A DNA stretch of 64,000 bases, from the NCBI RefSeq assembly GCF_900142035.1, contig NZ_FQZI01000001.1:186001-250000 (forward strand). The letters run 5' to 3'. The notes below the pieces were generated by a model. That model had not been told where the DNA came from, did no database searches, and was given only the letters and a program-made list of their open reading frames with translations. Source of the DNA: Flavobacterium terrae (GTDB taxonomy: Bacteria > Bacteroidota > Bacteroidia > Flavobacteriales > Flavobacteriaceae). Shown in pieces: positions 1 to 8,728 of this stretch. Numbering within the stretch: position 1 is the stretch's first letter; each line of letters begins with the position of its first letter. The position numbers were made by a program, and so were the translations under genes.

Positions 1-1347
1 CGAAAAAGTTGTATCTGTTCCAGACAATGAAGTATTTCCGGCTACTACTGCGTCCCCTATAACGGTTCCGGCAGGGTAATAAACCCCATCTGAGGGTACT
101 CCTGTTGGTGCTGATCCTATTTTTTGCAGAATGATATATGCTCTACCATTTGTGAGAGTATTAGGCGCCGAAAAACTTAAATCTATTTGAGTGCTTGAAG
201 CAGTCGTGCAACTAAATGTAGCTGCATGGGCAGTTGGCTCTGAACTCAGTGTGTAAGTAACAGTTGATACAGGTGATGTTAAATTATAACATTCTCCAGT
301 GGCATTATATTCATAAGCCGTTACTCTGTATTCTGTTCCTGGTGTCAAACCCGTAATAGGTCCTGCCGTTGATCCTGCTCCTCTAAAAACAACTCTATTG
401 TTTGCATCTATCTGACCAGCCGTTGACCAATCTAAAGCTGCAGAATAAGGTGTACCAGAAACAGGAACTGCATTAGCAGCTAAATTAGGTCTAACAACCA
501 ACATTGTTCCGTTACCATTTCCAGGTGTCCAATTGACATTAAAACCGTCTAACGTAAAACTATTTGTAGATATACCTGATGCTTGAGTAGATGGAGATGT
601 ACAACTTGCTGATGTCCATTGTGCATATAAAGTTAAATCTGCAGAAAAATTATAGGTTTGACCATCAGTATAAACTACTGGACCAGCGGGCGCTGTACCC
701 CAACCAGCAAAAGTAAAACCTGTTCGAGTAAAAGCATTTGATGTCAAAGCAGTCGCAGTATTTGCGGTTTGATTTGACATAGAACCTCCGTCTGCACCAT
801 TGCCATTAAAAGTTACTGTATGTGGGACTTCATAGGTGATTACTATAGAACTAAAATATTGCGCAGTAGCTCCTCTTTTTATACAAAAGTAGTTATAGTT
901 ATCTGTTGAAGCCATAGTCCATGTATAGGTGGTATTTGTTTGTGAGCCAAACGATGTACCTCCTGTTACTACATAATCAGCTGTTGTATTGCTTACCAAA
1001 CGTGATGTACCAAGGTATAATGTTGATGCTACAGAAGCTGAGCCAGTAAACTGGACACTTAAAATTCTACCAGGTATTGCAGTAGTATTATAAACAACTC
1101 CATTGGTTGCTTGGGCTTGAATATATTGACAAGCAGTAGAAGAAGCAGGTGTACCAGCTGGATTGCAAGTAATAGCTTTACCTCCAAAAGAGACTGAACT
1201 TTGAGTCCAAACCCTTTCTGCCCCACCGTTATAATTATTAGAACCTAGAATCGCTGAACCACCAATACTTGCATTTGTAATGGTAATGCTTTGAGCCAAA
1301 CTAATTAAACTAAAAAATAAAGAAAAAATAAGTAATTTAATTCTCAT
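1..1347 (-). CDS. Secreted surface protein with InlB-type B-repeat, partial
   Basis: The reading frame is open from ATG at 1347 to the window edge (449 codons seen), so the C-terminus is missing. It starts with a signal peptide (MRIKLLIF...SLAQS). The first 170 residues are rich in Thr, Ser and Asn and look like a beta-sandwich domain. Residues 177-244 match the Listeria/Bacteroides InlB B-repeat family, from VTFNGNGADGG to LTLYAQW. A fibronectin-III-like stretch follows (GLTPGTEYRVTAYEYN, near residue 340). Repeats of this kind occur in large adhesins and surface proteins, and in Flavobacteria these usually end in a type IX secretion sorting domain. That part lies outside the window, so export by T9SS is inferred. 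Function is unknown; adhesion is the best guess. Confidence 0.8.
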   Translation of the reverse strand, partial: MRIKLLIFSLFFSLISLAQSITITNASIGGSAILGSNNYNGGAERVWTQSSVSFGGKAITCNPAGTPASSTACQYIQAQATNGVVYNTTAIPGRILSVQFTGSASVASTLYLGTSRLVSNTTADYVVTGGTSFGSQTNTTYTWTMASTDNYNYFCIKRGATAQYFSSIVITYEVPHTVTFNGNGADGGSMSNQTANTATALTSNAFTRTGFTFAGWGTAPAGPVVYTDGQTYNFSADLTLYAQWTSASCTSPSTQASGISTNSFTLDGFNVNWTPGNGNGTMLVVRPNLAANAVPVSGTPYSAALDWSTAGQIDANNRVVFRGAGSTAGPITGLTPGTEYRVTAYEYNATGECYNLTSPVSTVTYTLSSEPTAHAATFSCTTASSTQIDLSFSAPNTLTNGRAYIILQKIGSAPTGVPSDGVYYPAGTVIGDAVVAGNTSLSGTDTTFS

Positions 1348-1413
1348 TGTATCTGTTTTAATTGTGTAAAACGCTCTACTGAAAACCAAACACTTAGTTT
1401 AAAATAAAGCCAT

Positions 1414-1421
1414 CAAATATA
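1414..1421 (-). promoter_or_regulatory. Possible -7 element for the surface protein gene
   Basis: On the minus strand this reads TATATTTG, matching the Bacteroidota -7 consensus TAnnTTTG, about 65 bases before the ATG at 1347. I see no good TTTG -33 partner at the usual spacing. The 224-base gap it lies in (1348-1571) holds no other feature I can support. Confidence 0.35.
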
Positions 1422-1571
1422 TTATTAATTCTGAATAAAAAAAGTAATTAAAGTTAAATTTATCGTTAAATATTACAGATAGTCGATAAAACTTGGTCTT
1501 TTAATAAATTATTCATAATATGAAATTTCTTACATTTTTAAATTTAGGATAGTTTTTGATACTTTTACAGT

Positions 1572-2048
1572 ATGAATTCGAAAGTATATACTGTAGAAGA
1601 AGCCACAAAAAAAATTGAGTATTACTGCTCCTATCAGGACAGATGCCATGATGAAGTTATTACAAAACTGAAATCCCTAGGCATAGTTCCTCAAGTCATA
1701 GATCATATCATAGTTCATCTTATCGAGCATAATTTCTTGAACGAAGAACGCTTTGCTTGTAGTTTTGCCAGAGGGAAACACAACATTAAAAAATGGGGGA
1801 AATTTAGAATTGAAAACGAATTAAAATTACGAAATATTTCTAAATACAACATTACCAAAGCATTAAAAGAAATTCTTCCTGAAACATATATAGAAAACTT
1901 CCATCTTTTAGCCGAAAAACAATGGGATGCTGTGTTCGAAAAGAATTTACTAAAGAAAAAGAAAAAAGTTGGAGATTACCTACTTCGAAAAGGATGGGAA
2001 AGTTATTTAGTATATGACAAATTAGAAGAGTTAAGTCGTAGCCATTAA
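1572..2048 (+). CDS. recX: RecX-family regulatory protein
   Basis: The 158-residue protein matches RecX, which binds RecA filaments and modulates recombinase activity in the cytoplasm. The family pattern of short three-helix repeats is visible: CSYQDRCHDEVITKLKSLG near residues 19-37, the FLNEERFACSFARGKHNIKKWG block near 55-76, where RecX proteins carry their best-conserved D/E-E-x-Y/F-A motif, and a final repeat ending in LLRKGWESYLVYDKLEEL. Length is normal. The ATG is the first in frame. The gene stands alone on the plus strand and its last 4 bases overlap the end of the convergent ketoacyl synthase gene. recA is not in the window. Confidence 0.88.
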   Translation: MNSKVYTVEEATKKIEYYCSYQDRCHDEVITKLKSLGIVPQVIDHIIVHLIEHNFLNEERFACSFARGKHNIKKWGKFRIENELKLRNISKYNITKALKEILPETYIENFHLLAEKQWDAVFEKNLLKKKKKVGDYLLRKGWESYLVYDKLEELSRSH

Positions 2049-3229
2049 TCGCAGCTTAATAAAACACTAACTGCATTACCTCCAAAACCAACTGCGTTTA
2101 CCAACACTTTTTTTATAGGCTTTTGTACTAATTGGTTTGAGATAAATGGCACTGGTATAAATGTATTGTGTTGCATCATTAGTATTGCTAATTCAACACT
2201 CAACATTCCTGAAGTACCAAAAGTATGACCTAACTTCCACTTATTTGTAGTTAGTAAAGGTACTTCGACAGGCTCAATACCCGATTTACTAAAAAGTTTT
2301 TGAATTGCCTTAAATTCTGACAAATCTCCTTTAATAGTTCCCGGAGCATGCATTACAATCGCATCTACATCTTCAAGCGGAGTGTTCTGCAAAGCCATCT
2401 TCATAGATTCTTGAAAGCATTTAGCTTCCTCAGAAATTGAAATATTATGTTCTAAATCATCTGTAGCATAACCAATACCTTCGACATAAGCCAATGCATT
2501 TTCTTTCACACCTAATTCTAAACATGCTAGCGAGACTGCTTCTCCTAGCACCATAGTATTCTTCTTTTTTTCTAAATCTAAAGCAAGACAAGGATACTCA
2601 TTCTCCGGCTGATTGCTATAAATTTTTAGTGCTTCCATTTGAGCTAAAGTAAAATCTGTCAAAGGAGATTCACTAGCTCCAACAAGAAACTTTGTTGCCA
2701 TACCCGATTTTAGCCACGCCACAGCATTTAAAATTGCATGTAAACCAGTAGAACAAGTTATTGAATGTGAAATTGCTAATCCTTTACTCTTTAAATCATG
2801 AGCAACCCACGAGGAAATATTGCCTAAAGTTGTAGTTGGAGAAGTAAGTGTTGCCGCTTTACCTGTTTCAATAAATTCTTTATGATGAGTTTCAAATAAT
2901 TGAGTTGCTCCACGAGATGATCCAATATTAATCCCAAAGTTTTCTCCAGAGTCCCATCCAGCCATTTTTACTGCTTCTCTTGAAGCTAAAATAGCCATTA
3001 AAACTGTTTCATCTAAAGCTTTGTATTTAGTATCAGAATTTCTTAATTCCTTGAGTTTCTTTTTTATTTCTAAAGGAATTTGAGCCACAGGCTTGCTTTT
3101 ACCATTAAACAACTGATTTGTAATAGCAGTTTTATAAGATAAATAACTATCCCAGATCTCATTAGGATGTTGACCTAATGCCGAAATAGAACTCAAAGAA
3201 GTAATGGCAATTTTTTGTTTCAAACTCAC
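2045..3229 (-). CDS. FabF-like beta-ketoacyl synthase in the biotin cluster
   Basis: The 394-residue protein has the thiolase fold of a ketoacyl-ACP synthase of the FabB/FabF type, with the Cys-His-His triad visible as C159 (SITCSTG), H294 (VMHAPGT) and H335 (KLGHTFGTSG). Such enzymes condense acyl-ACP with malonyl-ACP. The start is GTG at 3229. It lies 50 bases downstream of bioA in the same direction, so it is probably cotranscribed with bioD-bioA. From this context I infer a role in making the pimeloyl chain for biotin rather than bulk fatty acids; the sequence alone does not prove that. A housekeeping fabF would normally sit beside acpP, which is absent here. It is somewhat shorter than usual FabF (about 410). 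Confidence 0.82.
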   Translation of the reverse strand: MSLKQKIAITSLSSISALGQHPNEIWDSYLSYKTAITNQLFNGKSKPVAQIPLEIKKKLKELRNSDTKYKALDETVLMAILASREAVKMAGWDSGENFGINIGSSRGATQLFETHHKEFIETGKAATLTSPTTTLGNISSWVAHDLKSKGLAISHSITCSTGLHAILNAVAWLKSGMATKFLVGASESPLTDFTLAQMEALKIYSNQPENEYPCLALDLEKKKNTMVLGEAVSLACLELGVKENALAYVEGIGYATDDLEHNISISEEAKCFQESMKMALQNTPLEDVDAIVMHAPGTIKGDLSEFKAIQKLFSKSGIEPVEVPLLTTNKWKLGHTFGTSGMLSVELAILMMQHNTFIPVPFISNQLVQKPIKKVLVNAVGFGGNAVSVLLSCD

Positions 3230-3279
3230 TCAATTTAATTACAAAGGTCGCAAAGCTTTTACAAAGAACCCAAAGAAAA

Positions 3280-4551
3280 CTATACTATTTCTAGTACCTT
3301 TTCTATACTACCATATACTTTTTGTAACTGCTCTTTAGTGATAATATATGGTGGTAAAATATAAACAATATTGCCTACTGGACGTAAAATAATTCCTTTT
3401 TCAATAAAAAAATTATATAATTTATTTCTAAGGCCACCGTAGTAACTTTCTTGACCTTCGGTTTTAATTTCTAAGGCAAATATTACCCCTAGAACCCTAG
3501 TTACTTTTATTTTATGATGGGTTTTGATTTTCTCTTGGAACTGCAAATGCAATTGGTTAATTTGTTTGATGTTTTGCTGAATTTCTTCTGTACATAACAA
3601 TTCAATACTTGCAAGAGCCGCTGCACAACCTGTTGGATTAGCAGTAAATGTATGACCATGAAATAGTGCCTTATTTACATCATCACTATAAAATCCGTCG
3701 AAAATTTCTTGTGTAAAAGTGGTAATCGCCATAGGAATAGTTCCGCCTGTCAATGCTTTTGACAAGCACATCATGTCAGGTTTTTGAGAAAGATAATTGC
3801 AAGCAAATGTTTTGCCTGTTTTCCCAAAGCCCGTCATTACTTCATCGGCAATAGTAAAGACTTGATGTTTTTTACAAATTTCAATTAATTTATCTAATGC
3901 AGAAGCTTCGTACATAACCATCCCAGCAGCGCCTAACACTAAAGGTTCAAAAATAAAAGCTGCAAATTCCTTTGAATAAAGTAAACTCTCTAATTGAATC
4001 AAAACCTCTTGCTCATTATCTTGAGTTGGGACTGGAATCCTAACTACTTCCAGCAATGAACCCTGAAAAGCTTCGGTAAAAAATGAAATTCCGCTTGCCG
4101 CCATTGCTCCAAAAGTATCTCCATGAAAAGCATCTTCAAAAGCAATAATCTTTGTTCTTCTTTCTTCTTTATTATAAAAAAACTGCAAAGCAGCTTTAAT
4201 AGCAATTTCAACAGCGGTTGAACCATTATCAGAATAGAAAACTTTTTTTTGATTTGAAGGCAAAATAGACAATACTTTCTCAGAAAGTTCCACCGCTCTA
4301 TTATGTGTAAATCCACCAAAAAGCACATGTTCCAAAGTAGTTAATTGCTTGTAGATAGCATCTGCAATAATTTTATTAGAATGACCAAAAGGATTTACCC
4401 ACCATGAAGCAATGGCATCAATATATTCCTTCCCGTTTTCATCCCACAACAACGCATCTTTCCCTTTTACAATTGCAGGAAAATCAGCAGCAGTTTTATG
4501 TTGTGTATAAGGGTGCCAATTGTATAGTTTGTCTTTTTGAGATAAGTTCAT
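3280..4551 (-). CDS. bioA: Adenosylmethionine-8-amino-7-oxononanoate aminotransferase
   Basis: This is a class-III PLP aminotransferase that turns 8-amino-7-oxononanoate into 7,8-diaminononanoate with S-adenosylmethionine as amino donor. Seen: YNWHPYTQHKT near the N-terminus, the substrate-pocket WW of IASWWVNPFGH, the PLP-binding Asp in IADEVMTGFGKTG, and the Schiff-base Lys in CLSKALTGG (about K265 counted from the chosen start). The frame stays open up to 4593. I prefer the ATG at 4551, giving 423 residues, because the family begins with this MNL...WHPYTQ segment. It lies about 78 bases downstream of bioD and upstream of the ketoacyl synthase. Confidence 0.93.
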   Translation of the reverse strand: MNLSQKDKLYNWHPYTQHKTAADFPAIVKGKDALLWDENGKEYIDAIASWWVNPFGHSNKIIADAIYKQLTTLEHVLFGGFTHNRAVELSEKVLSILPSNQKKVFYSDNGSTAVEIAIKAALQFFYNKEERRTKIIAFEDAFHGDTFGAMAASGISFFTEAFQGSLLEVVRIPVPTQDNEQEVLIQLESLLYSKEFAAFIFEPLVLGAAGMVMYEASALDKLIEICKKHQVFTIADEVMTGFGKTGKTFACNYLSQKPDMMCLSKALTGGTIPMAITTFTQEIFDGFYSDDVNKALFHGHTFTANPTGCAAALASIELLCTEEIQQNIKQINQLHLQFQEKIKTHHKIKVTRVLGVIFALEIKTEGQESYYGGLRNKLYNFFIEKGIILRPVGNIVYILPPYIITKEQLQKVYGSIEKVLEIV

Positions 4552-4570
4552 TTTTTTTAGATTATGGATA

Positions 4571-4594
4571 ATAGACAAAGAGATGATAGACAAA
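4571..4594. repeat. Short direct repeat between bioD and bioA
   Basis: ATAGACAAA occurs at 4571-4579 and again at 4586-4594, a 15-base period, just upstream of the preferred bioA start. It might be a regulator site or chance in AT-rich DNA. Confidence 0.3.
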
Positions 4595-4628
4595 AGAATT
4601 CTATTACCTATCCTCTTATCTTATATTC

Positions 4629-5246
4629 TTAAAGATTTAATATATTTTCTTTAAATTTTTGAGCATAATATCTTACTACATTTTGATCAAAATAAGGTTC
4701 GTTATCTATTCGCCCAATCATTTTTAGTCCTGTTTTGTTTAAGATAATTTCTTCAGTTGAAGGATATTCGTCTCCACTAAAAACAATTCCAGCAATATTT
4801 ATATTTCTATTTTTTAACGCTTCAATAGTTAAAAGAGTATGATTAATACTTCCTAAATAATGTCTTGAAACAACTATTACTCTATAATCTTTCTGAATCA
4901 AATCGATAACACAATCAGTATCATTTAAAGGAACAAAAACACCTCCAGCCCCTTCAATTACCAAATGATTTTTTGTTTTGGGCTCTTGAATTTGGTGTAA
5001 ATCAATTACAACCCCGTCTCTTTTTGCTGCTAAATGAGGACTAGCCGGTGTATGCAAAGCATAGGCATTATCAAAAATCTTAGTTGTATTGTTTGAAAGA
5101 TATTTTTGGATTTTATGAGAGTCTGAATTTTCTAAATCTCCTGCTTGTACTGGTTTCCAGTAATCTGCTTCTAGAGCTTCCGTTATTATAGCCGATGCAA
5201 TTGTTTTTCCTACATCGGTACCTATTCCTGTTACGAATAATTTCAT
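4629..5246 (-). CDS. bioD: Dethiobiotin synthetase
   Basis: The 205-residue ATP-dependent carboxylase closes the ureido ring of dethiobiotin from 7,8-diaminononanoate and CO2. The N-terminal P-loop GIGTDVGKT (residues 7-15) is diagnostic, as are YWKPVQAGD near residue 30 and the VIEGAGGVFVPL segment near residue 100. Length fits the family. It is the first gene of the bioD-bioA-ketoacyl synthase set. A terminator and a -7 promoter element lie directly upstream, so transcription of this set probably starts here rather than reading through from the sigma-factor genes. Confidence 0.94.
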   Translation of the reverse strand: MKLFVTGIGTDVGKTIASAIITEALEADYWKPVQAGDLENSDSHKIQKYLSNNTTKIFDNAYALHTPASPHLAAKRDGVVIDLHQIQEPKTKNHLVIEGAGGVFVPLNDTDCVIDLIQKDYRVIVVSRHYLGSINHTLLTIEALKNRNINIAGIVFSGDEYPSTEEIILNKTGLKMIGRIDNEPYFDQNVVRYYAQKFKENILNL

Positions 5247-5260
5247 TTTTAAATTTTATA

Positions 5261-5268
5261 CAAAAGTA
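5261..5268 (-). promoter_or_regulatory. Candidate -7 element for bioD
   Basis: On the minus strand it reads TACTTTTG (TAnnTTTG consensus), 15-22 bases before the bioD ATG. No exact -33 TTTG is seen at 19-21 bases. It abuts the terminator of the upstream gene, which supports a separate start of transcription. Confidence 0.45.
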
Positions 5269-5291
5269 AAAAACCCATCACAAAGATGGGC
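5268..5291 (-). terminator. Terminator after the ECF-sigma operon
   Basis: Read on the minus strand it is a GCCCATC/GATGGGT stem with a 5-base loop, followed by a run of six T. It lies 7 bases beyond the stop of the membrane-protein gene and isolates that operon from bioD. Confidence 0.75.
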
Positions 5292-5297
5292 TTTAGT

Positions 5298-5915
5298 TTA
5301 TTCTTTTAATTTATCAATTATTTTTCGAATCTCTTTAGCGTACTTACCATAAAAATAGTTCACCCACCATTCTGTCATAAACCCTACCGAAATCATTACT
5401 CCTACAAACATTCCAAATAAACCTCCAAGAATAAAATCGCCTGATTTTTTGTTCAAAATAACATCTACGATTTCTTGAGAATGATCTTTCAAAATAATCA
5501 TTGCTGCAAATGCTAAAGCAAAAGGAACAATAGAATAAGTAAATGATTTATACAATTCCATATTTAACCGAATATCAAAATAGGTGTCATATAAATTGTC
5601 TTTTGTACTCGTATTTGGCGTATTAAGTCTTTTATAAAACCAAAACAGTTTTACTAAAAAATAAGCACAAATAACTAAAAACAAAGCAAATAAACCATAA
5701 AAGGCTGTTGCTAATAAATCAGTAAAGTTGTACAAAAAAGGAATACAACCAATGAAAACAATTGCTAATACTTGATAAATAAATTCATTTTTAAGGTTTT
5801 TACGAATTTTATCGAGTGGCATATTAGCCGATTGTAATTTTTCTAAATTATTTGGGAGTTTGATCTCATTATTATGATCATTATTCCATGCTTTTTGTAT
5901 ATCATCAAAGTCCAT
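5298..5915 (-). CDS. Membrane protein coupled to ECF sigma factor (possible anti-sigma)
   Basis: The protein has 205 residues with a soluble N-terminal segment (DFDDIQKAWNND..., about 45 residues) and four predicted membrane helices near residues 48-66, 70-95, 125-145 and 160-182, then a short basic tail. Its start overlaps the end of the sigma-factor gene by 11 bases, which suggests translational coupling. A membrane protein cotranscribed with an ECF sigma factor is often its anti-sigma factor; that is inference. No zinc anti-sigma HxxxCxxC motif is present and I cannot assign a named family. The terminator just after its stop ends the operon. Confidence 0.65.
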   Translation of the reverse strand: MDFDDIQKAWNNDHNNEIKLPNNLEKLQSANMPLDKIRKNLKNEFIYQVLAIVFIGCIPFLYNFTDLLATAFYGLFALFLVICAYFLVKLFWFYKRLNTPNTSTKDNLYDTYFDIRLNMELYKSFTYSIVPFALAFAAMIILKDHSQEIVDVILNKKSGDFILGGLFGMFVGVMISVGFMTEWWVNYFYGKYAKEIRKIIDKLKE

Positions 5916-6408
5916 AACCTTGTTTTTTTATAATTTCTTTTAATTTTTCTTTAGCTCTATTGAGTTTTACCCTAGCATTCCCATCGGAAATCCCTAGATT
6001 TTCTCCTATTTCTTTATGCGAGAATCCTTCAAGTTGGTAAAAAATGATAGCTTTATCAATCTTATCCAGCTTTTGTACTGCCTTATAGAAATGTTCTATT
6101 TGAGTTTCTTTAATATGGGAGTCGTCTTCATCCTCTTTAATATTTTCTGAAACAATATCATACTTGTCTACTTTACGTTTTTCTTTTTTTAAGAAAACTA
6201 TAGAAGTATTAATTGCAACTCTGTACATCCAAGTTGAAAACTGACTTTCCCTTTTAAAGGTGTCATATCCCTTCCAAAGTTGACAAACAATTTCTTGAAA
6301 CAAATCGTCCTGATCGTCCCGATTGTCCATATACATTTTAGAAACCTTGTAGAGAATTCCTTTATGAGTTTCAATTCGGCTTAAAAATTCTTTTTCTTTC
6401 GACTCCAA
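5905..6408 (-). CDS. ECF-family RNA polymerase sigma factor
   Basis: A 167-residue group-4 sigma factor. Region 2 is seen in DDLFQEIVCQLWKGYDTFKRESQFSTWMYRVAINTS (about residues 34-69), and region 4 in the helix-turn-helix FSHKEIGENLGISDGNARVKLNRAKEKLKE near the C-terminus. An acidic linker (about residues 88-104) joins them. It directs RNA polymerase to an unknown regulon. The gene starts 8 bases after the TraB/GumN gene and overlaps the following membrane-protein gene, so the three form an operon. Confidence 0.9.
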   Translation of the reverse strand: MESKEKEFLSRIETHKGILYKVSKMYMDNRDDQDDLFQEIVCQLWKGYDTFKRESQFSTWMYRVAINTSIVFLKKEKRKVDKYDIVSENIKEDEDDSHIKETQIEHFYKAVQKLDKIDKAIIFYQLEGFSHKEIGENLGISDGNARVKLNRAKEKLKEIIKKQGYGL

Positions 6409-6416
6409 AATGCTTT

Positions 6417-7265
6417 TTAGTTCATTATAGGTTTTACATTATATCCAGCTTTTTTTAGCAGCTGTATTACACCCTGTTCACCATCCAAATGTGCTGCACC
6501 AACAGCAAAGAAAACACTTTCTTTTTCCATTAACTCAGGCATTTTTTTGACCCAATTATTGTTACGAATATCTAACATCCATTTTTTATCTTCTTTGTTC
6601 ATAAATTTAGCATCCGTAGTTAATTCATATATTTTTTGAACCTGCTCTGAAGTATATACTGGTATTAATTCTTTAAAATAGTCAGAGCCATATAGTTTTA
6701 ACTGCTCTATCATTTCATGGTCAGAATATGCTTTACTTAGAAAATCCAATTGATCGTTTAATTTTTCTAAACCTATGGTTTCTATTTTTCTTTCCTTCGC
6801 CATTTTCATGAATTCAAACTCATACATTTTTGGAGGGCAATTTAATGACTTGAACATCACCATACTCATTATCGTCATTAAAGTGTAGTTGTCAAAAGTT
6901 TTTGCTCCTTGTCCTAATTTTTCTTGCAGAAAGGCGTCAAGTTTTTTATAATCCTCAGCATTTAAAGTTTTACTGAGCGGTTCTTTACTCATTGCTGATT
7001 GTTGCATAGCCATTAACTCTGATGGATCATCCATGTCTATTTCTAGTGCAAGTTTATCAGATTTAGAAAAAGCTTTCAAAGTTTTATCAGTTATTTTAAA
7101 ATCAGACTCACACATCATATGAACTGTGCCGTATAAATAAGATGGCTTAGTTAATCCCTTACCTGATATTTCCCATAGTAATGTATTTTCTGTTGTTTGA
7201 GCAATTGTAGATCCTCCTAATAAAGAAGCAAAAATTAAAAGTGAAGATTGAATTAGTTTTTTCAT
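6417..7265 (-). CDS. TraB/GumN family protein, secreted
   Basis: The 282-residue protein has a signal peptide (MKKLIQSSLLIFASLLGGSTIAQ) and both signature blocks of the TraB/GumN (Tiki-like) family: YLYGTVHMM near residue 43 and FAVGAAHLDGEQGVIQLLKKAGY near the C-terminus. The paired GT/GA-x-H motifs and conserved Glu (ALEIDM) resemble the metal sites proposed for Tiki proteases, so a periplasmic metallopeptidase activity is possible but unproven. It lies directly upstream of the ECF sigma gene, suggesting an envelope-related sensory or effector role. Confidence 0.85.
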   Translation of the reverse strand: MKKLIQSSLLIFASLLGGSTIAQTTENTLLWEISGKGLTKPSYLYGTVHMMCESDFKITDKTLKAFSKSDKLALEIDMDDPSELMAMQQSAMSKEPLSKTLNAEDYKKLDAFLQEKLGQGAKTFDNYTLMTIMSMVMFKSLNCPPKMYEFEFMKMAKERKIETIGLEKLNDQLDFLSKAYSDHEMIEQLKLYGSDYFKELIPVYTSEQVQKIYELTTDAKFMNKEDKKWMLDIRNNNWVKKMPELMEKESVFFAVGAAHLDGEQGVIQLLKKAGYNVKPIMN

Positions 7266-7313
7266 TTTTTTTAGTTTTCTATATTGATGATAATTTTGAT
7301 TGATGTGAAACTC

Positions 7314-7511
7314 TTATTTATTATTTTCTGCCTTTTCTCTTTTTTTAGAAGCAAAACTCCCTGCTAAAAGGCAAATAATGATGACTAACAATTCTCTGTT
7401 GGGTCTCTCAAAAGCAAATTCGCTCACTAAAGAGTAACTAATCCCAAATGAAGCTAAAAAAAGCATAATTGAATTAACTGAAGAAATTTTTGATGTGTTT
7501 ATAGTTTTCAT
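7314..7511 (-). CDS. Small membrane protein, unknown
   Basis: I read 65 residues from the ATG at 7511. The frame is open to 7607, but that would overlap the end of bioF, and the downstream ATG gives a clean basic start (MKTINTSKISS). Two hydrophobic segments are seen (IMLFLASFGISYSLV and LLVIIICLLAGSFA), separated by a short polar loop (FERPNRE) and followed by a charged tail (KKREKAENNK). No family recognised. It sits between bioF and the TraB gene, all in one direction. Confidence 0.5.
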   Translation of the reverse strand: MKTINTSKISSVNSIMLFLASFGISYSLVSEFAFERPNRELLVIIICLLAGSFASKKREKAENNK

Positions 7512-7585
7512 AATGTTTTGTTTTAATTTGTTTACGACTCGTAAGTAATCGAATAAACAAAACGTTACAAAAAAATTCAAAAAAT

Positions 7586-8728
7586 TTACAAAAGTGAGTA
7601 AAGACAAGCAATAACAGCCGAAATTTCTTTTTCAGCATTATAACTGTGAAGGCAAAAACGAAGTCTTTCTTGTCCTTCAGGGACTGTAGGAGAAAGTATT
7701 GGTTTTACATCAAATCCGTTTTTTTGTAATTGTAGAGCAATTCGCTTCACATTATCATTACCCTGAATTATAGCACATTGAATTGCGGATTTACTATATA
7801 CAAACATAGGTTTTAATCCTAGCCGCATTTTTTCTTGATTAAAGAAAACAATATTTGCTTTAAGCCTTTGGATTGCTTCTTGATTTTCACTCAAGCTTTT
7901 ATAGGCAATTAAAATAGTAGCTACAGAATGAGGCGAAAGTCCCGTAGTGTAAATAAAACTTCGAGCAAAATTGACTAAATACGATTTGAGTTCATTACTT
8001 CCTAAAATTACTGCTCCATGACAACCTAGGCCTTTGCCAAAGGTCATGATTCTTGCAAAAATTTTATTTTGTAGACCTAACGATTGAACCAAACCTTGAC
8101 CATGTTCTCCAAAAACACCTAGAGCATGCGCTTCGTCAACAATTAAATAACACTTGAATTTTTCACAAAGAGACACTAAATCTTCTAAACTAGGAGAATC
8201 ACCGTCCATTGAATAAACAGACTCAATCACAACAAAAATGTTGGAATTTAAAACTTGAAACTTAATAAGTTTTTGTTCCAAATCTTCTAGATCATTATGC
8301 TCAAATTTATAGGATTTTGCATTTGAAAGCTGAATACCATCTCGTATAGATGCATGACAAAGTTCATCATATAATATAATATCATTACGCTGAGGGACTG
8401 AACTCAAAATGCCAACATTTGCATCATATCCTGAGTTGAATATCAATGCTGATTCTGACTGATGAAACTGTGCAATATATTCTTCGGCAACTACATACAG
8501 ATGATGATTGCCAGAAATTAAACGACTTCCTGTTGCACCATTTGTTTTATATTTATTATCAATCAAAAATTGATGGCTATCATCAAAAATAACCTCAGAT
8601 TTTGAAAAGCCTAAATAATCGTTGGAAGAAAAATCTATTAATTCATTTGATGACTTAAGCGAACGCAAGGCATTGTTAGCTTTACGTATATCAAGTTTTT
8701 CTTGGAGTGATTTAGGAAATTCTGCCAT
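7586..8728 (-). CDS. bioF: 8-amino-7-oxononanoate synthase
   Basis: A 380-residue PLP-dependent enzyme of the alpha-oxoamine synthase family. It condenses pimeloyl thioester with L-alanine to give 8-amino-7-oxononanoate. Seen: SNDYLGFS near residue 35, GATGSRLISGNH near 64, CHASIRDG near 124, the PLP-ring Asp in VDEAHALGVFG (D198) and the Schiff-base Lys in MTFGKGLGCHGA (K232). Length is typical. Its start overlaps by one base with the stop of the upstream secreted-protein gene. bioA and bioD lie about 2.3 kb downstream, beyond the sigma-factor operon and a terminator. Confidence 0.93.
   Translation of the reverse strand: MAEFPKSLQEKLDIRKANNALRSLKSSNELIDFSSNDYLGFSKSEVIFDDSHQFLIDNKYKTNGATGSRLISGNHHLYVVAEEYIAQFHQSESALIFNSGYDANVGILSSVPQRNDIILYDELCHASIRDGIQLSNAKSYKFEHNDLEDLEQKLIKFQVLNSNIFVVIESVYSMDGDSPSLEDLVSLCEKFKCYLIVDEAHALGVFGEHGQGLVQSLGLQNKIFARIMTFGKGLGCHGAVILGSNELKSYLVNFARSFIYTTGLSPHSVATILIAYKSLSENQEAIQRLKANIVFFNQEKMRLGLKPMFVYSKSAIQCAIIQGNDNVKRIALQLQKNGFDVKPILSPTVPEGQERLRFCLHSYNAEKEISAVIACLYSLL

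Noticed and set aside
4044-4328. A 94-residue second frame inside bioA
   Set aside because: Same strand, other frame of an intact, well-matched gene; low-complexity Leu/Lys composition.
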